The notes beneath the pieces are model-generated. The model saw nothing but the letters and a program-made list of their open reading frames with translations, ran no database searches and was not told the origin of the DNA. Made by a program: the position numbers and the translations under genes. DNA of 64,000 nt from Tetrahymena thermophila SB210. Taxonomy: Eukaryota > Ciliophora > Oligohymenophorea > Hymenostomatida > Tetrahymenidae. This document shows positions 24,913-38,344 of this stretch, piece after piece (the first letter of the stretch is position 1; each line of letters opens with the position of its first letter). The DNA is taken from positions 372,001 to 436,000 of the forward strand of contig NW_002476355.1 of the NCBI RefSeq assembly GCF_000189635.1. The letters run 5' to 3'.

Positions 24913-27900
24913 TCAGACGAAGTTGTATCTGAATCTCCATGATTTGATTTCTGTGAAATTTTAACAGATGTAGATAAAATTCTATAGTGCTCTCAAGTGA
25001 GATGCTTTATCTTTCATTCTGCCTTGCATGATCCAATTATGCGCTTTGTTTTGGAGAAAATGCAAGAACAACTTCCTGTATCCAACAATGAAAACAAACT
25101 CTTTTAGGAGAGCTCTGTTAAACTTTTTGTTTTTAAAGAATTACTTGAGAATATTTTTATATTCATTAAGCTCAGAGGCATCATTTATGCCTAACAACTC
25201 CATAATTTGTTACTCCTCTTCTTCTGATTAGACAAAAGTCAAAAATTAATTTAAAAAGTTTTTAACAAGATTTTTTGTATCAAACTTGCTCTTAGACTGA
25301 CTGCCATCAGAGCATTTTGCAAATTATTCAGCAGAGCCAGCGCTGCTTTCGTCATCGATTTAATCATCATGATTTTCGTCTGTATTTTTACTTGATTTTC
25401 TTTTTTATTTGGTTTAAATTGCACTTTCATCATCGTCATCATAGAAAACTTATTCAATATTTTAAGTTAGTTTATTCTTCTTTTTCAAAGCTGCTTTTTT
25501 CTAAGCCTTTGATTGAATTTAATATTATTATTGCTGTTGTAACTATTATTAATCGAATTATTTTTATTATAAATCTTCTTCGTTCACAGAAAAGGAACTT
25601 TAGTTAGAATTTTGTTTGGAAAGGACAGCAGGATACAATGGCTGTGTAGTTTGCGAGCACATTGTGCCACTTCTTGATATGCCACCAACTTGAGCAAGGT
25701 ACTGCTCATATTTTTCTGGCATAATAATTTCTGCCAAATGCGTAGTTTTAGGAGAGGGAGCAGGCCCTCCATAAATTATTTTTGAGTTTTTCACTTTTTT
25801 TTAATTTTTTTCAATTTTATTTTTAATTTTTGTATTAATTAAATTATTTTGCATTTGTTGTTGTGAATAAGATTATTCACTCAGTTCGCTTGAATGTTAT
25901 TTATCTTCAGCATGTCCTTCTTATTATGAACATTCTTCGTTTTAAAGTTAATTCTCAAAAATTTAGTCACAGTCTCTCGATGATGATGGTAGTTACTAAC
26001 GGTCTTCAAGAAGTTGCTGTTGCAAGGACTGCTTTTACTTTCTTTCCATAATTCTTTTTGATCTGTGTCTTAAATTAAGTTTATCAAATTTTTCCTTTGA
26101 TTTAAATTCCTTAGCAATAGAATTTTGTTGTATTGAAGGTGAATTTTACTTTTCCTTTTTATTATTTATTTGCGAACTATTGATTATAATTTATTTTTTA
26201 TCTTTTAAATTATTCGTATTACTGTTATTATTGTTGTTGTTATTGTTGATTATTTTTCCTTAATCAAAACTTTATTCTGAAATTAATTAATTTAAATATT
26301 CTTCTAATGATTGCTTGTTTTATTATAAACATTAGTTGTTAACTTTTAAATTACTAAGTACTTCATCTAATTCATTTTAGGCATTTTCCTAATCCAGTTT
26401 CGAAATAACACTCGACTACTAACTTGATTTTTCAGGCTACAAACTTGCGATTACATTATGATTAAACGATGCAATTTGATTTATCAGCTAAATAGACTGC
26501 ATAATATTATCTTCGTTTGTTTAAATTTAATTATTTTCTTTATTCTTTATATCACTAATTATACTTTATGGAGATCCTAAAGGTGATTCTTCCAAAATTT
26601 GCTCATCAGACTAATTTTTTTATTGTGCTTCTACGCTACTGCTTAAACCTAATATTTGACTTAAACATATTATATTTTTAAGTTAGCTATCCTATTCTTA
26701 CATATTTAATTACTATTATGATTTATTGATTTATTTAAAAAATTTTTTTTTTTTTTGAATAAGATCTGTTTAGGTGTTTTGAATATTATTGATTATTATT
26801 TAATCCCCAAATTTGATAATAAATTATCTTTATTTATCACACTATATATTAGGGTTAGATAAGCTATTTGCGTTATCAATCAAGCATTCATATTATTTTG
26901 AATTAGATTTTTATTCTTATTAAGCTTTCACTTATTCTTCTTACTTTGAGTCTACTTTTCTTAGACACTAGATTGGAATTTTAGAGACTGCTTTGTCTTT
27001 GATTATGCTTGAATTCTAAATTTCAATTTCAGATATAATGTGCTCATTCCATTAAATTTAATTGTTCACTTTTATTTGCTTATTTAATTCTTCTATTTCT
27101 TCTTCACTTTCATCGTACTTTTCTTCTTCTTCCAAGCGAAGCGCCCTTAAGTCGATCACTTAAATTTACTGCTTGTGATTTGAAGATATAGCTTTATATT
27201 TTACCTGTAAAGCGGTTTAGTCTTTATAAGCCCAAGGATTTGATTAGTTTGTTAAAACTTCTACTGCGCAATTGTTATTAGGTGATATTTTTTTATATTT
27301 GCAAATATCACTTATTTTTCTCTTTTTAATGTTATTTTTGGTCTATTAAAAGAGCTACTTCTTTGATTTATCAGGAGTGGAGTAAATAAACGCATCTTAA
27401 AATTTATTTTATTAAGGAAGAGTGTCTTGAGAATCTTTGAGAGTTACTGCATTTTGGTTCTAATTTTAAAGTATTTAAGTAGAAGAAAATTTACTCTACT
27501 TTTTATCACTTGCTATTTGATTATTATTATTAATCAAAGAATCAGATTACTTAAGCTAAATTAAGAGAGATTTATTGAGACTGATTGTTTCTCTTATCTG
27601 AATACCTCTTTTCTATTGATAATAAAAAGATTTAGTATCTTACAAAATAAATTTGTTTCAATTACAAATATTGAAACTCTTTATTTTTATAAATTTTTTA
27701 ATTAAACACAAATTATTTAAGCTAAATTCACAAATTCTTTGATTTCATTTTCATATTTCTTTCTTTATTAATTTATTGTTAATTATCTTGTTTGTTTGTT
27801 TGTTTGTTTGTTTGTTTGTGTGTTTGTTTTTTTGATAGTCGGTTGGTTCTTTTTAATTTTTTTGCAAAAAATACTATAAAATAAATTAGATACTGAATTG

Positions 27901-29744
27901 AGATGACTGGCTGATAATTAAAATCCCTTCTTATTCGATTACTCTGAATTTATTTTTTATTTCAAATCTTCTTTTTGCTTGTCTTAGCAAGACTGAATTA
28001 AATTTTCGAGACTTATTTTAAGTTTATCCTATGCATCTTTACACTCTTATGCTTATTAATATTTTTTATTATTTGAATAAAAAAGTTTCTAGTTTAAATT
28101 GTCTTCTTTTTCTGGGCTTTTTTCTTAAAACTCTATATTTGCTTTCATTGATGAAAAATCATTAGAATTAAGGCTTAAGACAAGATTTAGCTTTTAATTA
28201 TCTACTTCTTTTTCATTGTTTTTCTCAAATGATAAAATTTATTCTCCTCCAGCAATATCTTGATCTAAGCTATCTTGCTATTCTTCTTAATCAAAGCTGG
28301 TATATTCCTCATCTTATCTATCTTCTAAAATTAAATAAAATGCCACACTTTATAATTTAAATTTTATAAATATTTATTTACCTGTCTATTCATGGCTAAT
28401 CTCATTTTCAGATGATTATTTTGATTGCTTTTTGCAAAGCTCATTAAAGATATCCTGCTTTAAAGAGCCATCTTCCAGCTTAGAGAAATCCAATTAATTT
28501 AATTCTTCTATTATTTTTTCTGTAGTAAAATTAATTCCTTGCTCATTTTATAGAGGATTTTATTACTAAATTTGCGACGCAAAGCTTTTACTGTGCATCA
28601 AAAGAGTGAATGCCATATAAACGCGATCACTATCATATTCTAGAGATTATTTGTTACTATCTTAATTGTTAATTGTTTGTTCTTAAATATCTTTAGGTTT
28701 ATCAAAACTTTAATCTTCTTCATATTAAATTTATTAGTTGCTGTTTTTGTTTGCCAAAGTAGAATTAAAATTTTTTTGGAAATTTTAGAACAGTTATTCA
28801 CCACGAGCAGTAGAGTTTAGTTAGTAACAACAATTCATTTCATTTTCATTTGAATTTTCACTTTCATCTTTGGAATTAGTTTGAGACACTCCTGAAGTAG
28901 ATTAATTAATTTAAAATATATTACTTGTATTAGATTTTTAATTAGTATTTTCCTTTGAAGATAAAAACGAAGAAGGTTTTTATATTAAAATTATTTTCTC
29001 CTTAGAATTCTTAATTGAGCTTGAGTTTGAAGGTGAAGTCTAAACATAGTCATCAAATGAATTTTTTTATTAGGGTGACTGTACTCTTTCATTATCGTTT
29101 CCTATTTCTGAATTTTGTTTTTGGCAATTAGTAGAATTAGCAAATAGATTCTTTTTTAGTTTATTTAAAGAATCGTCTTGTTATGAATTACTTGAACTCT
29201 TCTCATTTTCTTAGGTATTACTGCTATTATTGACAGCCTTTGATGAGTCGCTTTGGTTTGAGTAAAGACTCAATGCCGTTGATTTTCTAGAATAATGCAT
29301 TTAATCAGAGTAACTAAAAGGAGAAGAATTTCGTAAAGCATAACTCTCCTTGCATAGCTCTAATTTCTCACTAAAAGAACTCTTTTCTTATTTGCTTTTA
29401 AGATTTAAAAACTCTTCTTATTGCATTTGTTCATTTGATACAGAACATGCATTTTATCTTGTATAGTAGTCTTCGTTTGATAAGTTATTTCTGATTGGAG
29501 ACTCTGAGTTGCTCTAGTTATCTTCAATTTATCTTTACTACTCAAAAGATTAGCTTTCTTATAAAATTTTCTAGCCTTATTGTTATTAATTTACTTAAGA
29601 AATTGAGTGCTTAGCAAGAGACTAAGAAACCTCTTTATCAACTAACAGCTTCTCAATAAACTAATTAGTAGAAGAGCTGATGTCATTTTCACTTTAAATG
29701 TTAGATTAGAGGTATGTATCTTCCCTCTTTTTGACTGATATCAT
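24913..29744 (-). CDS. Large Q/N/S-rich protein, 1512 residues
   Basis: Three exons with consistent phase: 28382-29744, 27875-28324 and 24913-27638. It starts MISVKKREDTYLQSNIQSEN. Most of it is low-complexity, rich in Gln, Asn, Ser, Lys and Glu, much of the Gln encoded by TAA/TAG. Less biased blocks occur at about residues 720-760 (NPWAYKDQTALQVKYKAISS, then acidic LRLEEEEKYDESEEE), at about 1219-1280 (IIYGGPAPSPKTTHLAEIIM, PEKYEQYLAQVGGISRSGTM), and at the C terminus. The last 120 residues look folded and helical (FLNQFLTFVQSEEEEQIMEL ... GYRKLFLHFLQNKAHNWIMQ). A YDDDDESA acidic stretch precedes that region. No known domain is recognised. The composition suggests a regulatory or scaffold protein, possibly nuclear, but this is only a guess. 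Confidence 0.75.
27789..27830. repeat. (TTTG)n microsatellite in an intron
   Basis: About ten TTTG units inside the second intron (27639-27874) of the Q/N-rich gene. Being intronic it does not alter the frame. Confidence 0.85.
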
Positions 29745-32041
29745 TTTAAATATTGAAGTATAAAGACAATTGATCTTGTCAAATTATGATTGAGCTTATT
29801 ATAATTATTATATTCTTAGTAAGTCTTTTAATTTAATTTTTTCTGTTTGTTTTTCTATTTATTATTACTATAGCTTTTTATCTTTATGATCATAAGTTTT
29901 TTTTTTTTTGATGTGAAATCTAAATTTGAAGAAATATGAATCCTCCATAGTAATTTGTTATCAAATAAACATTGAAAAATAGTGAGTAAAACACAAATAA
30001 AACAAAAATTTCTGTGACAATGTGTGAAATCAGTATCAAAAATAAATGATTAACAATTTTTATATAAAAAATTTATTGTCAAGTCTTCATATTTAACTCA
30101 ACGAGCATTCATTTTTTTGTGATTGGTGCAAGAATGTTTATGAATTTATTTATTTATTTATTCATTATTTCATTCTATCTTTTGTGTCTTTATATGCAGA
30201 ATATTAAAAATTTTAATTATTTATTGTAAATACTATTATGTTTGCTTGAGTGGTATCTGTTAAAGAAAAGTGAGAGGAAGTAAATGTTGAATGAGTGCAT
30301 AATTTAAAATAAATATTTAAATCTGAATGGTATTTAATCATAATTTATTTATGACTCTACTTCTACTTATTTATTATGAATCTCCAGTAGCTTTCTAATA
30401 GAAGACTTAATGAACTAAATTAAACAAAATGAGATTGATTATTCCTAATAAAAATTTTAAAATTTAGAATCAAGTTTATAAATGATTTTTGAATTTTAAG
30501 TGTTCCTAAAGAGTGTTTTTGTTTTGTTTTTTTTCCTTTTAATCAATATTTTCTATTTACTATATTAATAATATTGTAATATTATCTTATTATCAATTGA
30601 TTGACTAATAAATAATCTTGAACAATACTGAAAGAATTTGAAAATAATCAAAAACAAACATGAAATGAGCATAAACAACAGTTCAATTAATTTTATAAAT
30701 ACAATAAATATGTCAAGCAAAATAATTAACTTCCAATTGTTTGTTAACAAATTATAAAAAATATCAGTACAGTTTTCAGTTTTATTTTTATTCAGGTTGT
30801 AATAATTGGCAATCAATTAATTTAGGCTCTTTGTTAGTTTTTGTTTGATAAATTTCATGCTATTTAAATTTTAGCGTTTTTTCTTAATTTTATTTTTATC
30901 AAATAAATGTTAGGATTATTGTATACATATTTGAATTTTCTATTCCTACTTCTTTGTTTTTCTCAACTTTAATAAAATTTAGTCACATACAATAATTAGT
31001 AATTTTATAATATAAATTCTTCTTTTTATTTGTTTAAAACCCTTAGATTAATTAACTAACACAAAAGACTTCTAATAGTTAAAAAAAAGCAGAATAAATT
31101 TTTTTCCCTATTTAAAATATTAAATACAACTTTAAAAAATTCAAATGTAAATCAAATATTGATTAATTTAATCATATTAAAAAAAACTAATGTTAGCAGA
31201 TAATTTAAAATAACAAATAATGGTATATTAAATTGCTTTGTCTATTATTTTTATATTAGGCGATTGATTACATTTAAATATTCATATATTCTTTATAAAT
31301 TTGTTTTTATTATAATAAAACTAAATATAAACTAAAAAAAGTAGAAGTTTTTAACCAATTTATCAGCACATAAAATTGTATTAGTAAGCTTTTAAGTACT
31401 AATAATTAATATAATTGCATAAAATTCAAGTATTTGCTTTAAATAATTAAAGGAGCTCTATAAAATAATGTAGTGAATAATCAACTGGCTGAATAAATAT
31501 GATGAATGAAAGATTAAATTATTTAGATAATCTATATATACACACATTTTTATTTTTTTTGAAGTTACAGTTGCTATAAATATAAAGAAATAAAATTTGA
31601 TATATATTTGTAAATTTAATTATTTGGTTAAAGTGTTAAATTTTTATAACTATTTGCACTTACTTACATATTCATTCTAAAGAAATTATTATCTAAGTGA
31701 TTTACTCATTTTTATTTAGAGTAGATCAAATATGTAACTGATTGATATTCTGTCCTCTTCTTTATTATTTATTTTTATTATTATTAAGGAAAAAGTTATG
31801 TTTAGAGAAAATTATTTGAGTCCTTTACTACCCAAAGCTAGAAATATATATATTCAATAAATTATGAGATTTCAAGGCTTATTTAGCTTTATATAAAAAT
31901 TTGAATGAAACTTATTCAGGCATTAAGATTACTACTACCACTACTAGTATAATTTAATCAAAAAAAGAATTTGAATCGATTTCTCTCTTTTGATAACAAA
32001 ATCTGATTTGTTTGTTTGGTTGTTAAATATATTCAACTTTT
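29745..32041. other. Intergenic, no supported gene
   Basis: 2.3 kb of AT-rich DNA. A hydrophobic 83-codon minus-strand frame (30565-30816) and a short plus-strand frame near 31798 exist, but neither has convincing composition or a partner exon. Confidence 0.5.
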
Positions 32042-35000
32042 TCAATTAGAATCCATTAATGTACAGCTTATATCTTAAGGAGAAGGCTACTTAAAATTGT
32101 TTGAATTTCCTGAGGCTGTACTACCATTCCTCATTGATTCATACTATTATTACCATTTAGTTTCCTAATTGATTATAAAAAATAATATTCATTCAATTTG
32201 TAGAAATTAATTTAATTTACCATGACTTTAATGGTTTTTTCTTAATTTAAAAGCATCATACTGGTTTATTCCTCTGTTTTCAATCTTGCTTTTTTCTCTT
32301 GATCTATTCTTTCAAGCAGCTTTTCCTAGATAAATCTTATTTTTAATTAAAAAAAATACATTCATTCGAGTGCACTTTTAAATAAATTAATTTCTATATA
32401 TAGTAAATGAAAATATAATTTGTTTTTTTACTTTTAAATTGAAAGGAGCTCTTGTAATGAAATCTTTTCTTATCTTATGCTTAGATATTTTTTTTGCTGA
32501 TTTGTTTATGTTTAGTAATATTCTCTAACTAGCTTGAAAAGTTCATCCTAATTTATATCTACATAATTTACAAGAAGTACCTTTTGCTCCAAACTTACTC
32601 TCTCCTCTTGCTTCAAAAACTCTTCTCTTTCTTTTTCTTCTTAGGCTGTTATTTTTAAAAATTTCATTTAAAATTCTTTTTATTTAGATTTTTAAAATAA
32701 CAAATAAAGTATTACTTTTTTTATTCTTGACTGAAGATCCTTGCAAATCATCCAAAGAGGAAGTAGAAGTCGAATCGTTTCCATTTGAAGTTTGATATTA
32801 TTTGTTAATACTTTAGGTTTAAATTTGTACTTGTTGCTCTTATTTTTTTTAATTTTATGGTTTTTAATCCTCCAAATGCTTTTCAGTTTAATAAAAAAAA
32901 TTATAAATTTTGCTGAGATAAATGTTAAAAAAATGATATTACAAATATTTAAGAGTAAAGATTAGTCAACTCCTGCAAGAGATTTTATTGATCTTAGATT
33001 TAGAGTGTGGAAAGAATCTTTTAAAACTGCTGTTTAGCTTCTTCTTAGCTAGGAGGTACTAGAGCTAACTCGTGTTGATTATTTTAATTGCTTTTATTTA
33101 TATTATCTATTTATTATGGTAATTTTGGAGGAGAAGTGGTTATAAATTGCTATTGAGACCTCTCCAAATTAGGTTTAGAGGGATAAGGCTATTTAACTAT
33201 TTGTAATTATTAATTAGTGTTAGTCTCAGTATCACTCAATTCACTTCTTGAAGACATTAAATTAACACTTTTGCTGTAAGAGTGTCCACTTGGTTCAGTT
33301 TATAGCTATAAATATGAATTTTGATTTTTAATAGGTTACATTTTTTCATAGTGAATAACATTATTTGGTTCACATATTTTAACTTTTGTTGGCTTTATGC
33401 TTTATTTGTATGGTGAATTAAACTATGAAGTTTATATTTACTGCAACTAGGTTGAGTTCATGCTTTGATTCTTTTAAATTTATGCAGAAAGAGGTACGAT
33501 ACCATCTCCAAAAAAGAAGTTATTGATAGGAGAATTGTTTTAAGATTTATGATCAGAAATTCTTTTTTCTTACTTATTTGTTAATTCTTAAAAGTTTGCT
33601 TATTCATTTTGTATGACAGAGCTACTCTTTTAAAAATGTTAAGGAATTTCATTAGACTAAGTCTTGGCAGCAGTTTTAGCCAAATTTAAGAAAAATCTCC
33701 CTCCATCGTTGGGATCTCTATTTGGTGTCAGTTGTAGAGGAGATGAAAAGTGATTATTATTATTATTAGAAAGAATTTGTTAAGCACATAAAAAAGGGGA
33801 GTTTTAATTTTAACCAGATCTTGATGAAACTTAAGGTGAGACAATAAGTTAAATATCATTTTAAATATTATCTTCCATTTTTGTGTGATTTGAGTAGTAT
33901 TGTTAATGCATTTCTGTTTTATTTTTTGAGGACTTTAAGCCAGTCATTGATTATGAAACTGTTATACTTGGCCCTCCAGAACTAATTTAACTGGTAGTTG
34001 TCTGCAATTGAAGGTTGCTATCGTCAGTGGTTTCTGGAAAAACAAAATTATTATCACCTTTCTTCTATGATGAGACATTAGTGGAAAAAGAGTTGAGATT
34101 TTAATCTAATTAATTTAAAAGAACGATTTAGCTAGGCTATAAATTATATCTTGATTAATAATTTAATTGTTGGTGAAAAAAATAATTGATTTATCAATAT
34201 CAATTGACGCATGCATGAATTGCATGAATGAATAAAAAAATTAATAAAAATCATGAAAATTAATCATTTCAATAAGAAAAGAGATTAAATGACAGATAAA
34301 TTTAATTTAAAAGCATGAAAAATCAAAAATAATTAAAAGATAGAAAGAAAGAAATATTATATTAAATTATCTATCTTTATTTAAAGCCAGAAACTCACTA
34401 TTGAGATTATTAAAATAGCTATTAAAAAGCAACTAAATAATAAATAAATAATTAAAATCAATAGTGGTGTAGTAAATAACAGAATATTTTATAATATCTA
34501 TTGCGTTATTTTATTCTAAATATTGATTGATTTATCAAATTAATTTTCTATCTTTTTCACTCAAAATTAATTAAAATTCAAATATTTTTCAAGGATCTTT
34601 CACTTTTACTAATTTAATTAGTTAGGATTCGAACTTATCCTTATTTTTCTTCTTATATATTTTTTTATTTATTAACAAGAAAATGTATTCGAGTTTTACA
34701 TTTTTAATATTTTACTAGAAATGATGTTTGTAATTTGTTACATAGTTCTTTTGTGGTTTAAAGCTAATAATAATAATAATATTAACTGTGTTAGAAAAAT
34801 GAATTAATTTGACTCGAACTTACTTCATCTAAAATATTAAATTATGTTCTATAAATTATTATATATTTGCTAAGTCATTTATTTACACTTTTTTAGTAGA
34901 TATACTATTTTCGCTTTAAAAATGAATGAATGAGTTAATTAGAACAATTTTAGGAATGTTTCGATCTAAACATAGCAAATATTATTCGTAAAGCAAAAAA

Positions 35001-35576
35001 ATGTAAAATTAAATATTTTATTTAATTACTCATATATGCAAGTTTGGTAGATTCTGCCCTTCTATGTTGCTAACTTAGCATTTTTTTCTGGAGAAGAGAC
35101 TAAATGTCTTTTGGGATTTCAAACTGTTATTATTGACTAAGTTATTTTTGAGCACTGCTATTACCTTTCCCTATACCTGTATAAACATTTTATTGCTAAC
35201 TGATTAGATTTGCTGTTTTTAGATTGCTCAAATTTGTCTAGGAATTATTTTTTTTTCCAGATGATAGATTTGCTGAAAAAGCTAAAGCCTAATTAAATGC
35301 CTATCCTTGTTAGGTTTCTAAAGCCAAGCTTTAGTTATTGCTAGAGTGTAAGCTTCCGTTTGTTTTAACTCTTGGTTTTTCAGCAGATTGGTGATATAAA
35401 CTATTTTACTTAATTTGATTTATAGTTTGAGGATTGTAAATGCTGACGTTAATGCCTTTTTGACTAAGCTATTAAGAGAGAGAGCCTAATTTGTTAAAAT
35501 TACATAATTAAAATATCAAATCAACCAAAAAAATAAATAAATGTAGATAATTTTTAAAGAGGATAATACTTTTCAT
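32042..35576 (-). CDS. Q/S/N-rich protein with C-terminal coiled coil, 774 residues
   Basis: Six exons whose phases all agree: 35030-35576, 32943-34105, 32716-32878, 32432-32645, 32221-32335, 32042-32164. The first intron is 924 nt, far longer than the other five (52-96 nt). N-terminal text is Q/S-rich (NSSAQKQLSQQQQFEIPKDI, LLQKKMLSQQHRRAESTKLA). The middle is Ser/Asn/Pro-rich (PLQLTPNRDPNDGGRFFLNL). From about residue 590 it turns into a charged coiled coil (EEKEREEFLKQEERVSLEQK, KLVREYYQTQTNQQKK, EKLLERIDQEKKARLKTEEQ). It ends CTLMDSN then TGA. The start ATG at 35576 gives an oddly hydrophobic first 25 residues, so the true start may be elsewhere. No known domain is recognised; a structural or scaffold role is plausible but unproven. 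Confidence 0.68.
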
Positions 35577-36205
35577 TTATCGTTGCGAGATTATATTTAA
35601 ATTTTGAATTGAGTTTTATCAATTTTAAAATGAGAACTAACTAACTAAGTGTGCTTGCTTGCTTGCTACTTTGCTATATTTGTTTTACTGATATCTAAAA
35701 AATATTGGTCTAAATATGTTTCTTTATTTGTATATTTATTTGCTTTTGTATTGATTGTGAATGTAAGTCAAACAAACTCTTGACTTTCTTTTTTCTTGAA
35801 AAAAATCAATTAATTATTTTTTGTAATTTTTTAATAATTTCAATTTAGTAAGGTTTTTTATTTTTTTTTCTTCTTGTTTTTATGTTCATTAATTAATAAC
35901 TTTATGTGCCAGCTGCTACTGCTTAGAGAAATGTTAAATAGTAATATAAAATATAATATTAAAGATTGATTGGCTAAATTATTGACTGAATTATTTGTTT
36001 CTCATATTATTTTATAAATGCAAAACTTTCCCCTAAATAGCACATTAAGTTTACAATATCTATTAATTTTAAAGCAATATCTTATTTCTTGCTGGATTTT
36101 ACTGAATTTCTTATTCTCTCAAACTAATGTTATCTATCTATACATCATTATTTCTCACATTTATTTACAATCACATATATAATTTAGACTAATCTAAATG
36201 ATCTA
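35577..36205. other. Intergenic, no gene seen
   Basis: AT-rich, with a short GCTT repeat near 35652-35668. No protein-like frame. Confidence 0.5.
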
Positions 36206-36511
36206 TCAAAAATCAGAAATTTATTCTTTGATCCACTCAAATTCAATTAAAAATAAAAAAATACATTTATCCTCACTCTAATTAATGTAATTAATCTTTA
36301 GGCAATCCTGAATCATTAAATTTACTTACTCATCCTCATCATCTTCCACAAAATTAAATCCTTTTATAATCAAATCTATTCTGCTAAATACCAAATACTT
36401 TACTTAAATTTATTTAAAATATCAATTATATCAATCAAAATAAATTTATTTACCATTATTTCTTAAGTAAAAGGGCTTTTCTCTTTTAAATTAATATTGT
36501 ATTTCACTCAT
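36206..36511 (-). CDS. Possible small two-exon protein, 84 residues
   Basis: Exons 36454-36511 and 36206-36402 join in phase and stay open to TGA. The text begins MSEIQYQFKREKPFYLRNN and includes IDLIIKGFNFVEDDEDEQ and IEFEWIKEQISDF. The acidic stretch and a clear start favour a gene. The splice acceptor was chosen among three nearby AGs because it gives the longest frame, so support is weak. Function unknown. Confidence 0.32.
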
Positions 36512-37265
36512 CTATAAAATTCTAATTTAGTAATAGCGTTACAACGATACGATTTTTTTATATTTAAATATAGATTCAGTAAATTCATAATAAAAAGCAT
36601 GCATATATTAAAGTAAAAATTAGTAATAACAAAATTTTTTATAATTTTTGAATTTAATTTTACGATTAAATTGTTTTACAAGTAAATTTGGCTACAAATA
36701 ATTTATTAAATTATTTAAAAATTATAAATAAAAATAATTCTTATTAAATAAATAACTTATAACTATTTAAAGAAAAAAGTGTTATTATTAAATAAAGTTT
36801 AAATGCACTTACATCATAGATTTAAATCAAACTATAATTTGAAAATCTCTTAAATACTCAAAATATATATATAATAATTAATGTATAAAATTGTTTGCTT
36901 TTGATAGATTTCAAATAAATATTTTATATTCTTACTTTTAAAATATTTGATAACATTTTCTGAAAATAATTATAATTCATTTTGCAATTCTTTTTATTTA
37001 ATTAAAAATATTGCAAATTATATAAATTAGTTATTCACCGTTTAATAGTTTTATATGATTTTAATATATCAAAATTTATATTCAGAGTTATAAATAAAAT
37101 AGAGAAAATAAAATAGTGTTATTAACTTTAACACATTTATCATAATTAATATGAGAAATATTTAATCTATTTAATAAAATGTAATTATTCATTTAAATAT
37201 CTTAATTTTACATATTTCCTTTTAATAATATTTTAAGTAATCAAAAATACTTTTAGATTAACAAA
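36512..37265. other. Intergenic, no gene seen
   Basis: Very AT-rich, mostly A/T runs; nothing recognised. Confidence 0.5.
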
Positions 37266-37591
37266 TGGAATAATTTCTGCTTGCTTATAATTTATACAAT
37301 CCCATTTATCTTCTTAATACCTTGTGACACAAAAAATTTATTTACCCAACTTATAAAGAAAGACGTTTTTCAAAGGTACCTGATATAAAAAGGTACATAA
37401 AATACTCAAATGCTATTCAAAAAAAAGTATTTTGAGCAAAAATATTTAACCCAAACTAGAGAGGTAGTTCCCACTATAAAAAGATGTAAAAACTTTGAAT
37501 TTAAAAAAATAAATGATATCTTATTTGCTCCAAGAAATGACACAAATAATAAGATTAAGGCTTTATCTAATACACAGATAAAATATTTCAG
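37266..37591 (+). CDS. Possible coding exon, unassigned
   Basis: Open frame ending at a good donor (TTTCAG then GTAAAATAA). It reads FCLLIIYTIPFIFLIPCDTK, a possible membrane or signal segment, then KKYFEQKYLTQTREVVPTIK and INDILFAPRNDTNNKIKAL. The second half is less AT-rich than its surroundings. No start or following exon could be fixed, and no family is recognised. Confidence 0.22.
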
Positions 37592-38344
37592 GTAAAATAA
37601 ATTAAATCAGATTGATTAAATTTTATTATTTAAAAACTCTTTAAATTTTATAATGCTAATTAATAATTTTAAAGTTTTATAAAATGAATAAGAAATGAGA
37701 AAAGTAACATGAAATAATTTTTTTTTAATTAGTTAGATTTAAATAAGATAAGAAAGCATTTAAAAAGTAAAAAAAATAAACAATCGATCGATTGATATAT
37801 ATTTAACAAATAAATAATGTTCAAAATAATTTTTTGATAAAATATGAGGACTGTTTTATAAATTTTAAATAAATAAAAAACTAGTTTGTTTTGGTTGTTA
37901 TCAAGTTTTTTTTTGTTAGAAAAAATAATCTAGAATTTAAGTAAATAAATGCGAAATTTTTTAAGGAAAAAAAGAGAAGTTTCTCTATTCTATTTCAAAT
38001 ACAAAAAAAATGAAAGGATATTTGGAAATAAAAGTATGTGTGTTATGTGCATAATTTGTTTAAAGTTTATTTTTAAGTTAATAAAATTGCAAAAATCTTA
38101 TTTAGTTAGTATCAAACATCTATCTAGATAACAGCCAATAAATAATAAATACTAACAAAATACAGAGATTAATTTATCAAAAATAAACAATTTGTTTTTC
38201 AATATTGAAAAAGGGTATCAAACATTTCAGAAAATAATTAGCAAATACTACGTTTTTAGTTCCTCTTTCATATAAATAGTGAATTAGCTTTCGTTTTAGT
38301 TAGAGAAATTTATATCAGCTTTCTGAAAATTACATCATTGAAAC
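37592..38344. other. Intergenic, no supported gene
   Basis: AT-rich. A 60-codon plus-strand frame at 37949-38131 is Lys/Cys-rich but gives no recognisable protein. The stretch just before 38345 is the likely promoter of the next gene. Confidence 0.45.

Noticed and set aside
25251-25794. Several standard-code frames on both strands around 25.2-25.8 kb
   Set aside because: They are pieces or shadows of the large Q/N-rich gene, cut at TAA/TAG codons that encode Gln here.
30565-30816. 83-codon hydrophobic minus-strand frame
   Set aside because: Composition matches AT-rich noncoding DNA (Ile/Leu/Phe/Asn); no partner exon, no recognisable motif, and such a length is expected by chance in a window this size.
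31798-31910. Short plus-strand frame beginning MFRENYLSPLLPKAR
   Set aside because: Too short to support without a partner exon; it lies in the 3' flank of a minus-strand gene.
34620-34645. tRNA T-loop-like GTTCGAATCC on the minus strand
   Set aside because: No acceptor stem, D arm or anticodon arm could be built around it.
37949-38131. 60-codon plus-strand frame, Lys/Cys-rich
   Set aside because: No convincing protein character and no splice partner.
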